Assembly (NCBI RefSeq): GCF_000473245.1
Contig: NC_022524.1
Span: 2,194,501-2,258,500 of the forward strand
From: Bacillus infantis NRRL B-14911
Lineage (GTDB): Bacteria; Bacillota; Bacilli; Bacillales; Cytobacillaceae
Length of the DNA: 64,000 nucleotides
Direction of reading: 5' to 3'
The first letter of the stretch is position 1. Each line of letters starts with the position of its first letter. The position numbers and the translations under genes are program-made. The notes under the pieces are model-generated. The model was not told the origin of the DNA. It did no database searches and was given only the letters and a program-made list of their open reading frames with translations. Of the stretch, positions 27,785 to 36,360 are shown piece by piece.

Positions 27785-29209
27785 TTAATCGAAATCCCAG
27801 GTAAGCTGTTCTTCACTTTCAAGAGCTGCTTTTTTACTTTTAAGTATGTCTTTAGGTTTCTGATCTTTCTTCTGGTCCTCTATTTGCCTTTTTGCTTGCT
27901 TAATTGCTTTCCGTACATCACAAATGGGAGCTGGGTATCCAAGCTGAAAAAAACCAGGGTACAGCCAGGGTTCGTGTATATATGCCGCATCCACATCCTT
28001 CAGCTCCGGAACATACCGGCGGATAAAGCTTCCATCAGTATCAAGCTCTTTTCCCCATTTGACCGGATCGATGATTTTGACGGTTTTTGAGCCGCTTTTA
28101 CCGGCAAGAATGCCCATCTCTTTCATGTGAACAGCAGGCTCGTGGTCAAGGAACAAAAGGGCGAGCTCCAGTGCAGCCTTCTCCCAATCTAATAGAAGTA
28201 TATTACAGGCAAAGCCTGCCAGCATCCTTCTGCTGCTGTAATTGAGCCAGCCGGTTTTGCGCAGGCAGCGCATACTCGCATCAACCGAAGGAATTCCGGT
28301 ATTTCCTGTCCGCCATTTTTCAAGAAGCTCTGCATCATGCGCTCTGGCGGAATTACTATCGGCTGCATTTGCTTGTGTTTCTTTTTCCTGCCACTGCAAT
28401 GCCTCACTCCGCTCAAGCAGCTTTGATTGAAAAAGGCTTAGCTGCTGCTTCTCAGTTTCTGTACAGTTTTCCGCCTTCTTTGCGGCTTCATGGTAGGCGA
28501 GCCTTGGTGAAATATTACCGTATGCCAGGTACGGGGAAAGCCTGCTGGAAGAGAAAGAAGAAGCGAGCGGTTTTTGATAGTTTTTTTCATAGTTGGCGAG
28601 CTGTTCCCCTATGAAAAATTCCAGTGTTTCTATTCCCCTTTTTTCCCCGCCATTTTGTCCAAACCTGATGGCCTCTCCTTTAACTTTCATGCCTAATGCC
28701 TTCTGAACAGAAAGATTAAGAAAATCCGGCACCTTTTCCGGAACTCTGACCGCAGCCGGAGGATCTGTCAGCTCCTCAAGCATTGACTCCTGCCAAAGCT
28801 TTCTGAACCTGCTCTTGCTCTTTGGTTTTTCCAGCTGGCCTGGAGGATGGAAAGGATAGAAAGGCAGTCCTTTAGACCCCATCCACTCCGCAGCCAGTCT
28901 GTCAGTATCCGTATCGTATTCCAGGTGGAAAAAAAGGGAGAAATCACCGTATCTTTTCAGTAGCTCTTCGAGTATATCGATGATGGTGCCTTGAGCGGCA
29001 AATAATCTTCCTCCAAGACCCCTTAGGCCCTCATCCAGCTGCTCAAGCCCCTCTGCGGCAAATTGGATATGGCGTCTTGAGACTTCCTTCCGGCCTGAAA
29101 GCGGTTCTGCTATATATAAAGGGATAACCTCCTCCGCTGAAGCACATGCCTCTGCAAGCGGCCGATGGTCATGAATCCTTAAGTCTTTCCTGAACCATAC
29201 AATATTCAT
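27785..29209 (-). CDS. Deoxyribodipyrimidine photolyase / cryptochrome family
   Basis: A 474-aa flavoprotein that repairs UV pyrimidine dimers with blue light. The N-terminal antenna domain starts NIVWFRKDLRIHDHRPL. The FAD domain shows RLSPYLAYGNISPR and TGIPSVDASMRCLRKTGWLN. The region after it (DHEPAVHMKEMGILAGKS) differs from the E. coli type and matches a Bacillus subgroup with a D/H-EPxxH segment. The C-terminal tail past about residue 440 is Lys-rich. Whether it is a repair enzyme or a light sensor cannot be told. It starts with ATG and stands alone. Confidence 0.85.
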   Translation of the reverse strand: MNIVWFRKDLRIHDHRPLAEACASAEEVIPLYIAEPLSGRKEVSRRHIQFAAEGLEQLDEGLRGLGGRLFAAQGTIIDILEELLKRYGDFSLFFHLEYDTDTDRLAAEWMGSKGLPFYPFHPPGQLEKPKSKSRFRKLWQESMLEELTDPPAAVRVPEKVPDFLNLSVQKALGMKVKGEAIRFGQNGGEKRGIETLEFFIGEQLANYEKNYQKPLASSFSSSRLSPYLAYGNISPRLAYHEAAKKAENCTETEKQQLSLFQSKLLERSEALQWQEKETQANAADSNSARAHDAELLEKWRTGNTGIPSVDASMRCLRKTGWLNYSSRRMLAGFACNILLLDWEKAALELALLFLDHEPAVHMKEMGILAGKSGSKTVKIIDPVKWGKELDTDGSFIRRYVPELKDVDAAYIHEPWLYPGFFQLGYPAPICDVRKAIKQAKRQIEDQKKDQKPKDILKSKKAALESEEQLTWDFD

Positions 29210-29278
29210 AAGAAATCACTCCGAAACTAGAATAGCGTCTCTATCCATTATACTGAACTAAGAGAGAAAAAGCTGGGT

Positions 29279-29354
29279 AAAAGAAAAGCGGAGGCGGCTT
29301 ATGACTCGAGGCTCTAGCCGCTGGAGCTGGACATAAAGAAAAGCGGAAGCGGAT
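29279..29354. repeat. Degenerate Bacillus-type intergenic repeat
   Basis: Two similar units, AAGAAAAGCGGAGGCGG (from 29281) and AAGAAAAGCGGAAGCGG (from 29337), flank an inverted repeat GCGGCT...AGCCGC. Similar AAAAGCGGA-type repeats recur between genes in Bacillaceae. It lies between the photolyase and ilvE. Confidence 0.5.
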
Positions 29355-29382
29355 TGACGTAATCAGGAAATGCCAGCAATAT

Positions 29383-29411
29383 AAATAGCCCGGCATTTGC
29401 CGGGCTTATTT
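29383..29411 (-). terminator. Terminator of ilvE
   Basis: AGCCCGGCA / TGCCGGGCT stem flanked by AAAT and ATTT. Confidence 0.8.
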
Positions 29412-29433
29412 AAGCATCTTCCAGTATTCAGTC

Positions 29434-30528
29434 TTACACTTTCGCTGCTGCCGGCTTCTCCACCTTCACCGTCCACCCGAAAGGATCCGCAACTCTGCCA
29501 TATTGGATGCCAGTCAGTGTATCATACAGCTTCCGGCTCAGCTCCCCGGTTTCTCCATTATTGATGACAAGCTTTTCATCCTGCCATAGAAATTCGCCGA
29601 TCGGGGAAATGACTGCTGCAGTCCCTGTGCCAAAAGCTTCTTCGAGCTCCCGATTCCGGTAAGCCTGTGCCAGCTCCTCGATGGAAATCCTTTTTTCCGT
29701 AACTTGGTGCCCCCATTCTTCAAGCAGGGCAATGATTGAATTCCTGGTAACCCCTTCAAGAATGCTTCCATTCAAAGCCGGCGTGATGATTTCTCCATTC
29801 ACTTTGAAAAAGACATTCATGCTCCCAACTTCTTCAATATACTTTTTTTCTTTTCCATCCAGCCATAATACCTGGGCATATCCGCCTTTGCCGGCACCCT
29901 GCTGGGCTTTCAGGCTTCCGGCATAGTTGCCTCCTGTCTTGGCATTGCCGGTGCCGCCTGGGACGGCCCTGACGAATTCCCGTTCTACCGCGATTCTGAC
30001 GGGATTGATCCCTTCCTTGTAATAGGCACCGACAGGGGAAAGGATGATGATGAACTGATAGCTTGCAGAAGGAGCCACTCCCAAATATGGTTCTGTGGAA
30101 ATGACAAAAGGCCTTATATAGAGGGAAGTGCCTTCAGCAGAAGGAACCCACTCTTCTTCGATCATCAGCAGTTTTTTGAGGGCTTCAAGCGCCAGGTCCT
30201 CGTCAATGTGCGGTATGCAAAGCCTGCTGTTGGATCTGTTCAGTCTCTCCAGATTTTTTTCCGGCCTGAATAAAAGGATTTCCTGATCTTTTGTCCGGTA
30301 TGCTTTAAGCCCTTCAAAGACGCTCTGGCCATAATGAAAAATCATGGCTGCCGGATCCAATGTGAGCGGCTGGTAGGGAATGATGCGGGGATCATGCCAG
30401 CCGAACCCTTCCTTATAGTCCATCACGAACATATGGTCAGTGAAATTTCTGCCGAATTCCAGTGCCGCTGCTTCCGGCTTGACCTTTTTTTCGTTCCTTA
30501 AAGTTACGCTGATCTGGCAATCTGTCAT
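29434..30528 (-). CDS. ilvE: Branched-chain amino acid aminotransferase
   Basis: A 364-aa PLP enzyme, fold type IV, interconverting Leu, Ile and Val with their 2-keto acids. Visible are FHYGQSVFEGLKAYR, GGNYAGSLKAQQ (region of the PLP lysine), YIEEVGSMNVFF and SILEGVTRNSI. ATG 30528 (MTDCQISV) is chosen because AAGGAG lies 7-8 bases upstream and the length matches B. subtilis IlvE (about 363 aa). A very good sigma-A promoter, overlapped by a palindrome, lies about 155 bases upstream, with a hairpin in the leader. Confidence 0.93.
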   Translation of the reverse strand: MTDCQISVTLRNEKKVKPEAAALEFGRNFTDHMFVMDYKEGFGWHDPRIIPYQPLTLDPAAMIFHYGQSVFEGLKAYRTKDQEILLFRPEKNLERLNRSNSRLCIPHIDEDLALEALKKLLMIEEEWVPSAEGTSLYIRPFVISTEPYLGVAPSASYQFIIILSPVGAYYKEGINPVRIAVEREFVRAVPGGTGNAKTGGNYAGSLKAQQGAGKGGYAQVLWLDGKEKKYIEEVGSMNVFFKVNGEIITPALNGSILEGVTRNSIIALLEEWGHQVTEKRISIEELAQAYRNRELEEAFGTGTAAVISPIGEFLWQDEKLVINNGETGELSRKLYDTLTGIQYGRVADPFGWTVKVEKPAAAKV

Positions 30529-30590
30529 TTTTGAAAACTCCTTTTCTGCTATTATGCTTTGAAGTGCTGAAGGGAATGGGTGAAAAAGAA

Positions 30591-30629
30591 GCAAATGATG
30601 TGAATGCGGTATCGCACCATATCATTTGC
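30591..30629 (-). promoter_or_regulatory. Leader hairpin of ilvE with T-rich tail
   Basis: GCAAATGAT (30591-30599) pairs with ATCATTTGC (30621-30629), with inner GGT/ACC pairing. On the minus strand TTCTTTTTC follows, as in an attenuator. A possible short leader frame (GGGAGG, then ATG 30625) begins inside it, without a run of Ile, Leu or Val codons. Confidence 0.4.
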
Positions 30630-30666
30630 ACCCTCCCTTGCTTACTTTTCCAATAAATAACCTTTA

Positions 30667-30685
30667 ATAATATTCTTAATATTAT
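30667..30685 (-). promoter_or_regulatory. Palindrome over the ilvE -10 region, CodY-box-like
   Basis: ATAATATT-CTT-AATATTAT is a perfect 8-bp inverted repeat. Its 15-base core matches the CodY consensus AATTTTCWGAAAATT at 12 of 15 positions. CodY controls branched-chain amino acid genes in Bacillus. Confidence 0.5.
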
Positions 30686-30709
30686 GGCAATCCTTTAATT
30701 AAATGTCAA
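30681..30709 (-). promoter_or_regulatory. Sigma-A promoter of ilvE
   Basis: On the minus strand TTGACA (30709-30704), 17-base spacer, CATAAT (30686-30681). It starts just after the stop codon of the upstream gene. Confidence 0.8.
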
Positions 30710-30714
30710 GAACT

Positions 30715-31311
30715 TTATCCTTGCTGACTTTGTGCACCCTCAGCAAGATTAAATAGGAATCCATATACTAGACTGTATGCTTCCCCGACTGACAATCCGC
30801 CATGAAAACCAGGAAGAGCATCGAGGGAAAAATTTAAATTCCAGATGCCTTCACCTGAATCAAACATCAGATCATAAGCGTCCCCGCTGCCTTCAAGCCC
30901 TTTATCCAGGCTGTCTTTGAGGTATTTCTGATACTTCTTCTGCAGTTTTAATCCAAGCATAATATCGTAGTTGCCGAACACATCATCCACTTCAAGAGAG
31001 ACAGCATCTGCGCCAATGACATCAAACCATTTGGACTCCATGTATACAAACTCGCGTTTATGCTCACGGAAATAGGAAATGGGCTTTTCCAGAAAATCTG
31101 GCGATTCTTCAGCAAGGATTTCTTCTGTTTCCTTATCGCCTCTTTCCAAATAAGCCTCCCGGAAGCGGTCTCCCTCATTGCCGATTGTGAATCCATCAGC
31201 TGAATCAGAGTCTGTCATTCCGAGATATTCTTTTTCTTTTTCAAAAATCAGGGCAGTCCCTTTCTCTTTTTGTTCTTTTTCTATGTATGAAGCAAGATTT
31301 TCTTTTAGCAT
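30715..31311 (-). CDS. Conserved hypothetical protein
   Basis: A 198-aa acidic, soluble protein with no signal peptide or membrane helix. The N-terminal third is rich in Lys and Glu; the centre contains ESKWFDVIGADAVSLEVDD and DVFGNYDIMLGLKLQKKY; the C-terminus has a Gly-rich hydrophobic stretch (GFHGGLSVGEAYSLVYGFLF). I do not recognise a family. AAAAGGAG lies 7-8 bases before ATG. It is directly upstream of the ilvE promoter on the same strand, so some readthrough into ilvE is possible, but no functional link is shown. Confidence 0.6.
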   Translation of the reverse strand: MLKENLASYIEKEQKEKGTALIFEKEKEYLGMTDSDSADGFTIGNEGDRFREAYLERGDKETEEILAEESPDFLEKPISYFREHKREFVYMESKWFDVIGADAVSLEVDDVFGNYDIMLGLKLQKKYQKYLKDSLDKGLEGSGDAYDLMFDSGEGIWNLNFSLDALPGFHGGLSVGEAYSLVYGFLFNLAEGAQSQQG

Positions 31312-31412
31312 GAGTATTCTCCTTTTTTAGCGGTTTGCGAATTTCATCCCGGAATTATAACCGGCTTATAAGCAGTATACCATTCCTTTCTGGCTTCACA
31401 TAACACTATAAT

Positions 31413-31435
31413 CCGGGGCAGGGCAGAGACCCCGG
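31413..31435. terminator. GC-rich hairpin between the amine oxidase and hypothetical genes
   Basis: CCGGGG / CCCCGG stem with an 11-base loop and no clear T run. It may weakly end the amine oxidase transcript. Confidence 0.4.
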
Positions 31436-31446
31436 GGAATATAGCT

Positions 31447-32859
31447 TTATAGAGTGCCTTTATGATGTTCGTCCAAAAGGTCCATCTGCACTTCAAGTGC
31501 TGCCCTGCCCCCGCTCTCTACTGCTCCATTCATATAGCCCTGATAAAGGATGGATGTATGCTCCCCGGCAAAATAGCAGCTTCCTTCCTTCTCCATCTCA
31601 ACTCCTGCAAAACCGGTGTGCTGGCCGACCTTCCTGAAGGAATAGGAACCTCCAGTCCAGCTGCCGGCAATCCAGTAGGATATCAAATCCCTGCCATTAA
31701 ATTGGTCTGCTGCACCTGTGAACAGCCGTGACAAATCCTGAAGGAATCTCCGCTTATGCTTTTCCTTGCCTTCTTTCATTAACCGAACGGCTTCCTTTCC
31801 GCCTGCATAATGTACAAGGATTCCGGCATCCCCCTTTTGTGCCCGGGTAGCTTCAAAGGCAGATTGGAACATATCATTGGTATAGATTGTTCCGGTGCTG
31901 GCAAACTTCTCCCAAAATCTGCTGCTGAATTGAAAATGTGCTTTTAAATTATGACCCATGCCAAGCTCTTCTATTGCTTTTGCTTTTAGAGGGCTGAAGC
32001 CGCTCTTTGTGTAATCGGTTTGTTTTAAAACAGTAAAGGGAATGGCCATCACGACTTTGCCTGCATAGACTTCCTTCCTTTTCCCAGCCGATTGAAATCC
32101 AAGGTGATATCCGCCCTGCCCGAGGGATCTGATGCTTGTAAGCTGGTGGTCATAAAGGATAGACCCGTCCAGTTTTTGCTTTAATTTCTCAATGATCAGG
32201 TCGTTCCCGCCCCGCACCCTGTATCTTTCATCAGAGGTGCCGAATACATTGAAATGCGATCCATTCAGCCCTCCTACAAGGCTGATGAGATTAAGTGCGC
32301 TCTGTTCAGCACAATCTGCCCCATATTCGATTGTGTATGCATCGCATAAAAGCTGGCCGAACTCAGAGCCAGTTCCTCCCTCTATATTTTGATTGATCCA
32401 GTCCACGATCGACATGCTGTCCAGCTCTTTCGCACGCTTAGAATGCCTGTTATACAACGGAGGGAATTCGCAAAGCCTGTATTCTTCTCTGACAGTGTCA
32501 GCTATCCGGCTGTAGAGATCCTCGATCTTTTCTCCGGGGATGCTTTTTCCATTAATAAGATAAAGCGGCTTTCCCCCTTTTTTTTCGAAGCTGGTAAGGT
32601 CATCTGTCTGCAAACCGAGTTCAGAGATCAAGCCCATTATTTCTTTATGGTTGGAATCAATGAACTCTCCTCCGCATTCAGCAAACTGCCCTTCCGCAAA
32701 AATAGCCCGGTCTGTCCGGCATCTGCCGCCTGCGTCTGCCTGTGATTCAAATACCACAGCTTCGATTCCTGCCTGCTTCAGCCGGAAAGCACAGGTAAGA
32801 CCTGCGAGTCCGGCACCGATGATGGCAATAGCATGCTGTTTCATTTCAAACCTGTCCAT
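31447..32859 (-). CDS. Flavin-dependent amine oxidase family protein
   Basis: A 470-aa FAD protein. The dinucleotide-binding motif IAIIGAGLAGLTCAFRLKQAG lies near the N-terminus (shown here in part: GAGLAGLTCAF), followed by GGRCRTD and, near the C-terminus, YFAGEHTSILYQGYMNGAVESG, typical of monoamine oxidase and L-amino acid oxidase relatives. ATG 32859 is chosen, 7 bases from AGGAG; longer in-frame starts upstream have no ribosome site. The substrate is not evident. It stands alone between terminator-like hairpins. Confidence 0.82.
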   Translation of the reverse strand: MDRFEMKQHAIAIIGAGLAGLTCAFRLKQAGIEAVVFESQADAGGRCRTDRAIFAEGQFAECGGEFIDSNHKEIMGLISELGLQTDDLTSFEKKGGKPLYLINGKSIPGEKIEDLYSRIADTVREEYRLCEFPPLYNRHSKRAKELDSMSIVDWINQNIEGGTGSEFGQLLCDAYTIEYGADCAEQSALNLISLVGGLNGSHFNVFGTSDERYRVRGGNDLIIEKLKQKLDGSILYDHQLTSIRSLGQGGYHLGFQSAGKRKEVYAGKVVMAIPFTVLKQTDYTKSGFSPLKAKAIEELGMGHNLKAHFQFSSRFWEKFASTGTIYTNDMFQSAFEATRAQKGDAGILVHYAGGKEAVRLMKEGKEKHKRRFLQDLSRLFTGAADQFNGRDLISYWIAGSWTGGSYSFRKVGQHTGFAGVEMEKEGSCYFAGEHTSILYQGYMNGAVESGGRAALEVQMDLLDEHHKGTL

Positions 32860-32964
32860 AATGTCACTCCTGCTGCCAACTTGAAATTGCAAAATATAGC
32901 ATTCCCTCAATGTCTGTTCTTGAATCCTTATTACTGATGAGATTAAGTGTAAATCCTGCATAGA

Positions 32965-33012
32965 AAACAAAAAGAAACAGAGCAGCCTGAGGGGAGGTCT
33001 GCTCTGTTTCTT
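32965..33012 (-). terminator. Terminator of the flavodoxin-fold reductase gene
   Basis: AAGAAACAGAGCAG / CTGCTCTGTTTCTT 14-bp stem; a T-rich tail follows on the minus strand. Confidence 0.9.
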
Positions 33013-33020
33013 CTGTACAG

Positions 33021-33647
33021 CTATCCTTCAATCACATTGCCTTCTGCTGGGATGGGATGGTTTTTCAGCAGACTGGCAAAGTGGAATAAGTTATAGGCCA
33101 GAATTTTAGCGTGCTGTTTAGTAAAGCTGTTTTTATAGCCTTCCGCCTCGATGAATGAAGGGCCCGGGCCTGCTTCCCCTACCCAATAGGCATCCACATT
33201 CGGCGGGATGGTAAAGCCGATATGTGATAAACCGTAAATGATGGATTTGGAAGCGTCCTTTGCTCCGTCTTCATTGCCTGTGACAACAGCTCCGCCTACT
33301 TTATTATAATAAAGATATTGCCCCTTATCATTTGTCATGCTGCTTGCGCCGTATAGCCTCTCGATTGCCAGTGTGGCAATGCTGCTCTTTTCCCCGAGCC
33401 AGATCGGCGTGCCAATGACCAGGATATCCGCTTCTTTGACTTTCTCAAAGATTTCCGGCCATTCATCCCCTTCTCCTTCATCGGCGGAAATCCCATAGGA
33501 AATGTTGAAATCTGCAAGCCTGATGGTTTCTGTTTCTACTCCAAGGGTATCAAAGTGACCGATTACCTCATCCATCAGCCGCTGGGTATTTGAGGGCTCT
33601 GCCCCTGCTTTTAAACTGCAATTCAGGAATAAACTCTTGATTTTCAT
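33021..33647 (-). CDS. Flavodoxin-fold NADPH-dependent FMN reductase family protein
   Basis: A 208-aa protein beginning KIKSLFLNCSLKAGAEPSNT, the FMN phosphate-binding loop of the NADPH-dependent FMN reductase/WrbA-like group. VIGTPIWLGEKSS is the flavin-ring-contacting loop. ATG 33647 is chosen, 8-9 bases from AAGGAGG; the longer frame upstream has no better site. It probably reduces flavins, quinones or azo/nitro compounds; the exact substrate is unknown. It is divergent from ykuK. Confidence 0.78.
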   Translation of the reverse strand: MKIKSLFLNCSLKAGAEPSNTQRLMDEVIGHFDTLGVETETIRLADFNISYGISADEGEGDEWPEIFEKVKEADILVIGTPIWLGEKSSIATLAIERLYGASSMTNDKGQYLYYNKVGGAVVTGNEDGAKDASKSIIYGLSHIGFTIPPNVDAYWVGEAGPGPSFIEAEGYKNSFTKQHAKILAYNLFHFASLLKNHPIPAEGNVIEG

Positions 33648-33809
33648 AACGGTAGCCTCCTTACGTTCTCTCCTGTTATATATCCTCACAGCAATCCGGC
33701 AAACATGGAGATGTGCAGAATAGGCCTTTTAAAAAAAGAACAACATCCTTCGATTACATTAATATAATGTATTACAGCAGCACCTTTAGACACTTGGGTG
33801 TACGGTTAA

Positions 33810-33845
33810 AAAGAACCCGGTATGCCCCGGATGCACGGGTTCTTT
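33810..33845 (+). promoter_or_regulatory. Hairpin in the ykuK leader
   Basis: AAAGAACCCG / CGGGTTCTTT perfect 10-bp stem between two divergent genes. Since no gene ends here on the plus strand, it may be an attenuator or an operator. Confidence 0.4.
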
Positions 33846-33876
33846 CCATAAACCAACTGAAAAGCGGTGATAAAGA

Positions 33877-34413
33877 GTGAAAACCGATTCGCTTCCTACT
33901 TTCAGCTTTCAGAACCTGCAGGAGCATGATCTTACCTTTGAACAGGTTTTTGAACGCATCCTGCGCTTTATGTCCCGGCAGCCTGCAGGCAATTACAGGC
34001 TGATGGTCGGTACAGATTCACAGGTTCATCCCGAGTCGACCCGTTTTATAACGGGGATTGTTATTCAGAATGAAGGAAAAGGGGCCTGGGCCTGCATCAG
34101 GAAAACGACTGTTCCCAGGAAGATGCAGCAGCTCCATGAAAGGATTTCGTTCGAAACCTCCCTGACCGAGGAAGTTGTGGCCCTCTTTGATGATGAGAAA
34201 AAGAACAGGATGATTGATATCGTTCTGCCACATGTCTACAAAGGAGCTACTTTTGCGATAGAAGGGCATATCGATATTGGCGCCGGCCCGCGGAACAAAA
34301 CAAGGGAGTACGTAAATGAAATGGTTGCAAGGCTGGAGTCTATGGGTCTTGAGCCAAAAATAAAGCCGGAGGCCTTTGTGGCATCCAGCTATGCAAACCG
34401 TTTTACTAAATAG
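33877..34413 (+). CDS. ykuK: YkuK family protein (RNase H-like fold)
   Basis: A 178-aa protein resembling B. subtilis YkuK (172 aa). The segments YRLMVGTDSQVHPESTRFITGIVIQ and VEGHIDIGAGPRNKTREYVNEMV-like regions (here IEGHIDIGAGPRNKT) fit the RNase H-like family, where the Asp of GTDSQ would be a metal ligand. GTG start at 33877 with GCGGTGAT upstream. Role unknown; nuclease activity is inferred from the fold only. It converges on the CoxG-like gene with only 5 bases between stop codons. Confidence 0.75.
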   Translation: MKTDSLPTFSFQNLQEHDLTFEQVFERILRFMSRQPAGNYRLMVGTDSQVHPESTRFITGIVIQNEGKGAWACIRKTTVPRKMQQLHERISFETSLTEEVVALFDDEKKNRMIDIVLPHVYKGATFAIEGHIDIGAGPRNKTREYVNEMVARLESMGLEPKIKPEAFVASSYANRFTK

Positions 34414-34418
34414 GCAAT

Positions 34419-34883
34419 TTATAATGGAGTCTTGATTTTTCTGTTATAATTTTCTTCAGCTTTCCGGGCAACCGCCTCTGTAAGCTCCACCGTGATGGAA
34501 GGCAGGGATGAACTCAATATGCTGTTGGCCATCTTTGCCATAAGGCCCTCGGCCCTAATGGTCAGGCAGCCGGTCATGATATTGGTCCGGTTCTCTTTTT
34601 TTGCCCAAAAATAGCCTTCACCTGAAATTTTTTCGTTGATTCCCTCAAGATTGAAAGTGACTTTTTCAGGCTCCTGCCAGGTTACGATCTCCACCTTCAG
34701 CTGTATCTTCTTCTTCATGATGCCCACATCTGTATAAAAGCTCCATGTCGATTCCCGATCATTGATGATCGTATGGTCAATATATCCCGGCACAAGCGGG
34801 GCCCAGCGGTCAATATTGCTGACGAATTCCCACAAAGATTCTATCGGTATTTTTACTTCTGCCTGGTGGCTGCAGCTGGCCAT
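34419..34883 (-). CDS. SRPBCC/CoxG-family protein
   Basis: A 154-aa protein with the helix-grip fold pattern of the START/SRPBCC superfamily, CoxG branch: VKIPIESLWEFVSNIDRWAP at the N-terminus, GYIDH, and the GYFWAKKENRTNIMTGCLTI strand region. CoxG proteins of aerobic CO dehydrogenase loci anchor the enzyme to the membrane, but relatives in Bacillus have no known role. ATG with AAGGGAG upstream. It is the last gene after the pyrimidine cluster on the minus strand, 90 bases after the aminotransferase; a link is possible but unproven. Confidence 0.68.
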   Translation of the reverse strand: MASCSHQAEVKIPIESLWEFVSNIDRWAPLVPGYIDHTIINDRESTWSFYTDVGIMKKKIQLKVEIVTWQEPEKVTFNLEGINEKISGEGYFWAKKENRTNIMTGCLTIRAEGLMAKMANSILSSSLPSITVELTEAVARKAEENYNRKIKTPL

Positions 34884-34973
34884 ATATCAAACTCCCTTTT
34901 CTAAATAGGTTCTATTCCACATCTTATTCTGAACCATTTTTCCTTATGCCGGAAAAAACCGGGATGAAGCCGT

Positions 34974-36329
34974 TCACAAAATACTTTCCAGCGCATCCTT
35001 AAGGGTCCCGATAACAAGTTCGGCATCTTCTTCTTTTATGTTGAGGGGCGGCGACAGTGCAAGGACGTTATTGTAGCCTGCCACAGTAGCTCCATTTTTC
35101 CCGATCAGCACTCCTTTTTCACGGCAGGCGGCTATGACTTTATTGACAAGGGCTGCCTCGAGAGGCTCTTTCGTTTCTTTGCTGCTGACTAGCTCAATTC
35201 CGATTAATAGCCCTTTCCCTCTGACATCGCCAACAAAAGGATGATCCGCCAGGCGGGAGGCAAGATTTTCTTTCAACTTTGCGCCAAGATCGGCCGAACG
35301 TTTATAGAGGTTTTCCTTTTCAAGAATTTCGAGGTTTTTAAGCGCCAGTGCGCAGGCAGCCGGATTGCCGCCGAATGTATTGATATGCCTGAAATAGTCG
35401 TATTCCCCGCTTCCCTTGAACGCTTCATAGATCTCTTTCTTCACAGCAGTGGCTGACAGCGGGAGATAGGCGCTCGTGATGCCTTTTGCCATTGTGATGA
35501 TATCGGGCCTTATACCGTCATGCATAAAGCCAAAAGGCTTCCCTGTCCGGCCAAAGCCGCAGATCACCTCGTCAGAGATCAGCAGGGCTCCGTGCTTTTC
35601 GCACACCTCTTTGGCAGCCTTCATATAGCCTTCCTGGGGAGTGATGATTCCCCCTCCGGTGATGATCGGTTCCATAATCATGGCAGCAATCGTTTCGCTC
35701 AGTTCCCAAGTCATTGCCTGGTCAAGCGCTTTGACTGCGGGCAGATCAGAAGGGCTGCCGCTGTGGACTTCATCTCTGTAAGAGTCTGGCGGCTGTACAT
35801 GTATGAATCCCGGGGAGAGCGGCTCATATTTGTATTTTCTTTGCGCCTGCCCTGTCGCGGCGAGCGATCCCATAGTATTGCCATGATAGGACCGGTAGCG
35901 GGACACAATTTTATAGCGCCCTGCTTCCCCGCGCTGCTGATGATATTGCCTGGCGATTTTAAAGGCGGTTTCATTTGCTTCCGATCCGCTGTTGGAAAAG
36001 AAAATAACATATTCTCCGCCAAGCAGTTCATTCAGCTTCTCAGCAAGCCTGATGGCTGGAGCATGGCTTTGGGTCAGCGGAAAATAAGGCATCTCCTTCA
36101 GCTGTACATATGCAGCCTCGGCAAGCTCCTTCCTGCCATATCCCGCATTCACGCACCACAGGCCAGCCATCGCATCTAAATAGCGTTTCCCGTCACTTGC
36201 AGTTATCCACGAACCCTCAGCCTTTTCCGCGACGATGGTCGACTGCGGGCTGTAGGGCTTCATTGAATGCCATACATATTGATCATCCTGTTCAAGCAAT
36301 GATTTATTTCCGTTCACTGACTGTGCCAT
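34974..36329 (-). CDS. Class III aminotransferase, probable beta-alanine:pyruvate transaminase
   Basis: A 451-aa PLP enzyme. Visible: GLWCVNAGYG, FFSNSGSEANETAFKIARQY, the PLP Asp in LISDEVICGFGRTG, and the catalytic Lys in MAKGITSAYLPLS. The family includes omega-amino acid:pyruvate aminotransferases. In this cluster the expected job is beta-alanine (or beta-aminoisobutyrate) to malonate (methylmalonate) semialdehyde, step four of uracil/thymine breakdown. GAGGAGGAG lies upstream of ATG 36329. It follows the semialdehyde dehydrogenase gene by 31 bases. Confidence 0.85.
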   Translation of the reverse strand: MAQSVNGNKSLLEQDDQYVWHSMKPYSPQSTIVAEKAEGSWITASDGKRYLDAMAGLWCVNAGYGRKELAEAAYVQLKEMPYFPLTQSHAPAIRLAEKLNELLGGEYVIFFSNSGSEANETAFKIARQYHQQRGEAGRYKIVSRYRSYHGNTMGSLAATGQAQRKYKYEPLSPGFIHVQPPDSYRDEVHSGSPSDLPAVKALDQAMTWELSETIAAMIMEPIITGGGIITPQEGYMKAAKEVCEKHGALLISDEVICGFGRTGKPFGFMHDGIRPDIITMAKGITSAYLPLSATAVKKEIYEAFKGSGEYDYFRHINTFGGNPAACALALKNLEILEKENLYKRSADLGAKLKENLASRLADHPFVGDVRGKGLLIGIELVSSKETKEPLEAALVNKVIAACREKGVLIGKNGATVAGYNNVLALSPPLNIKEEDAELVIGTLKDALESIL

Positions 36330-36360
36330 CCTATCTCCTCCTCGTTGCTGCTAAGTGATT

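Noticed and set aside
30591-30640. GGTGCGATACCGC in the ilvE leader resembles a T-box core
   Set aside because: Only about 45 bases lie between the predicted transcript start and the motif, too short for stem I, and the GGTGG core is broken.
35520-36179. A 219-codon open frame on the plus strand inside the aminotransferase gene
   Set aside because: It lies wholly opposite a clear class III aminotransferase and has no sign of its own translation.
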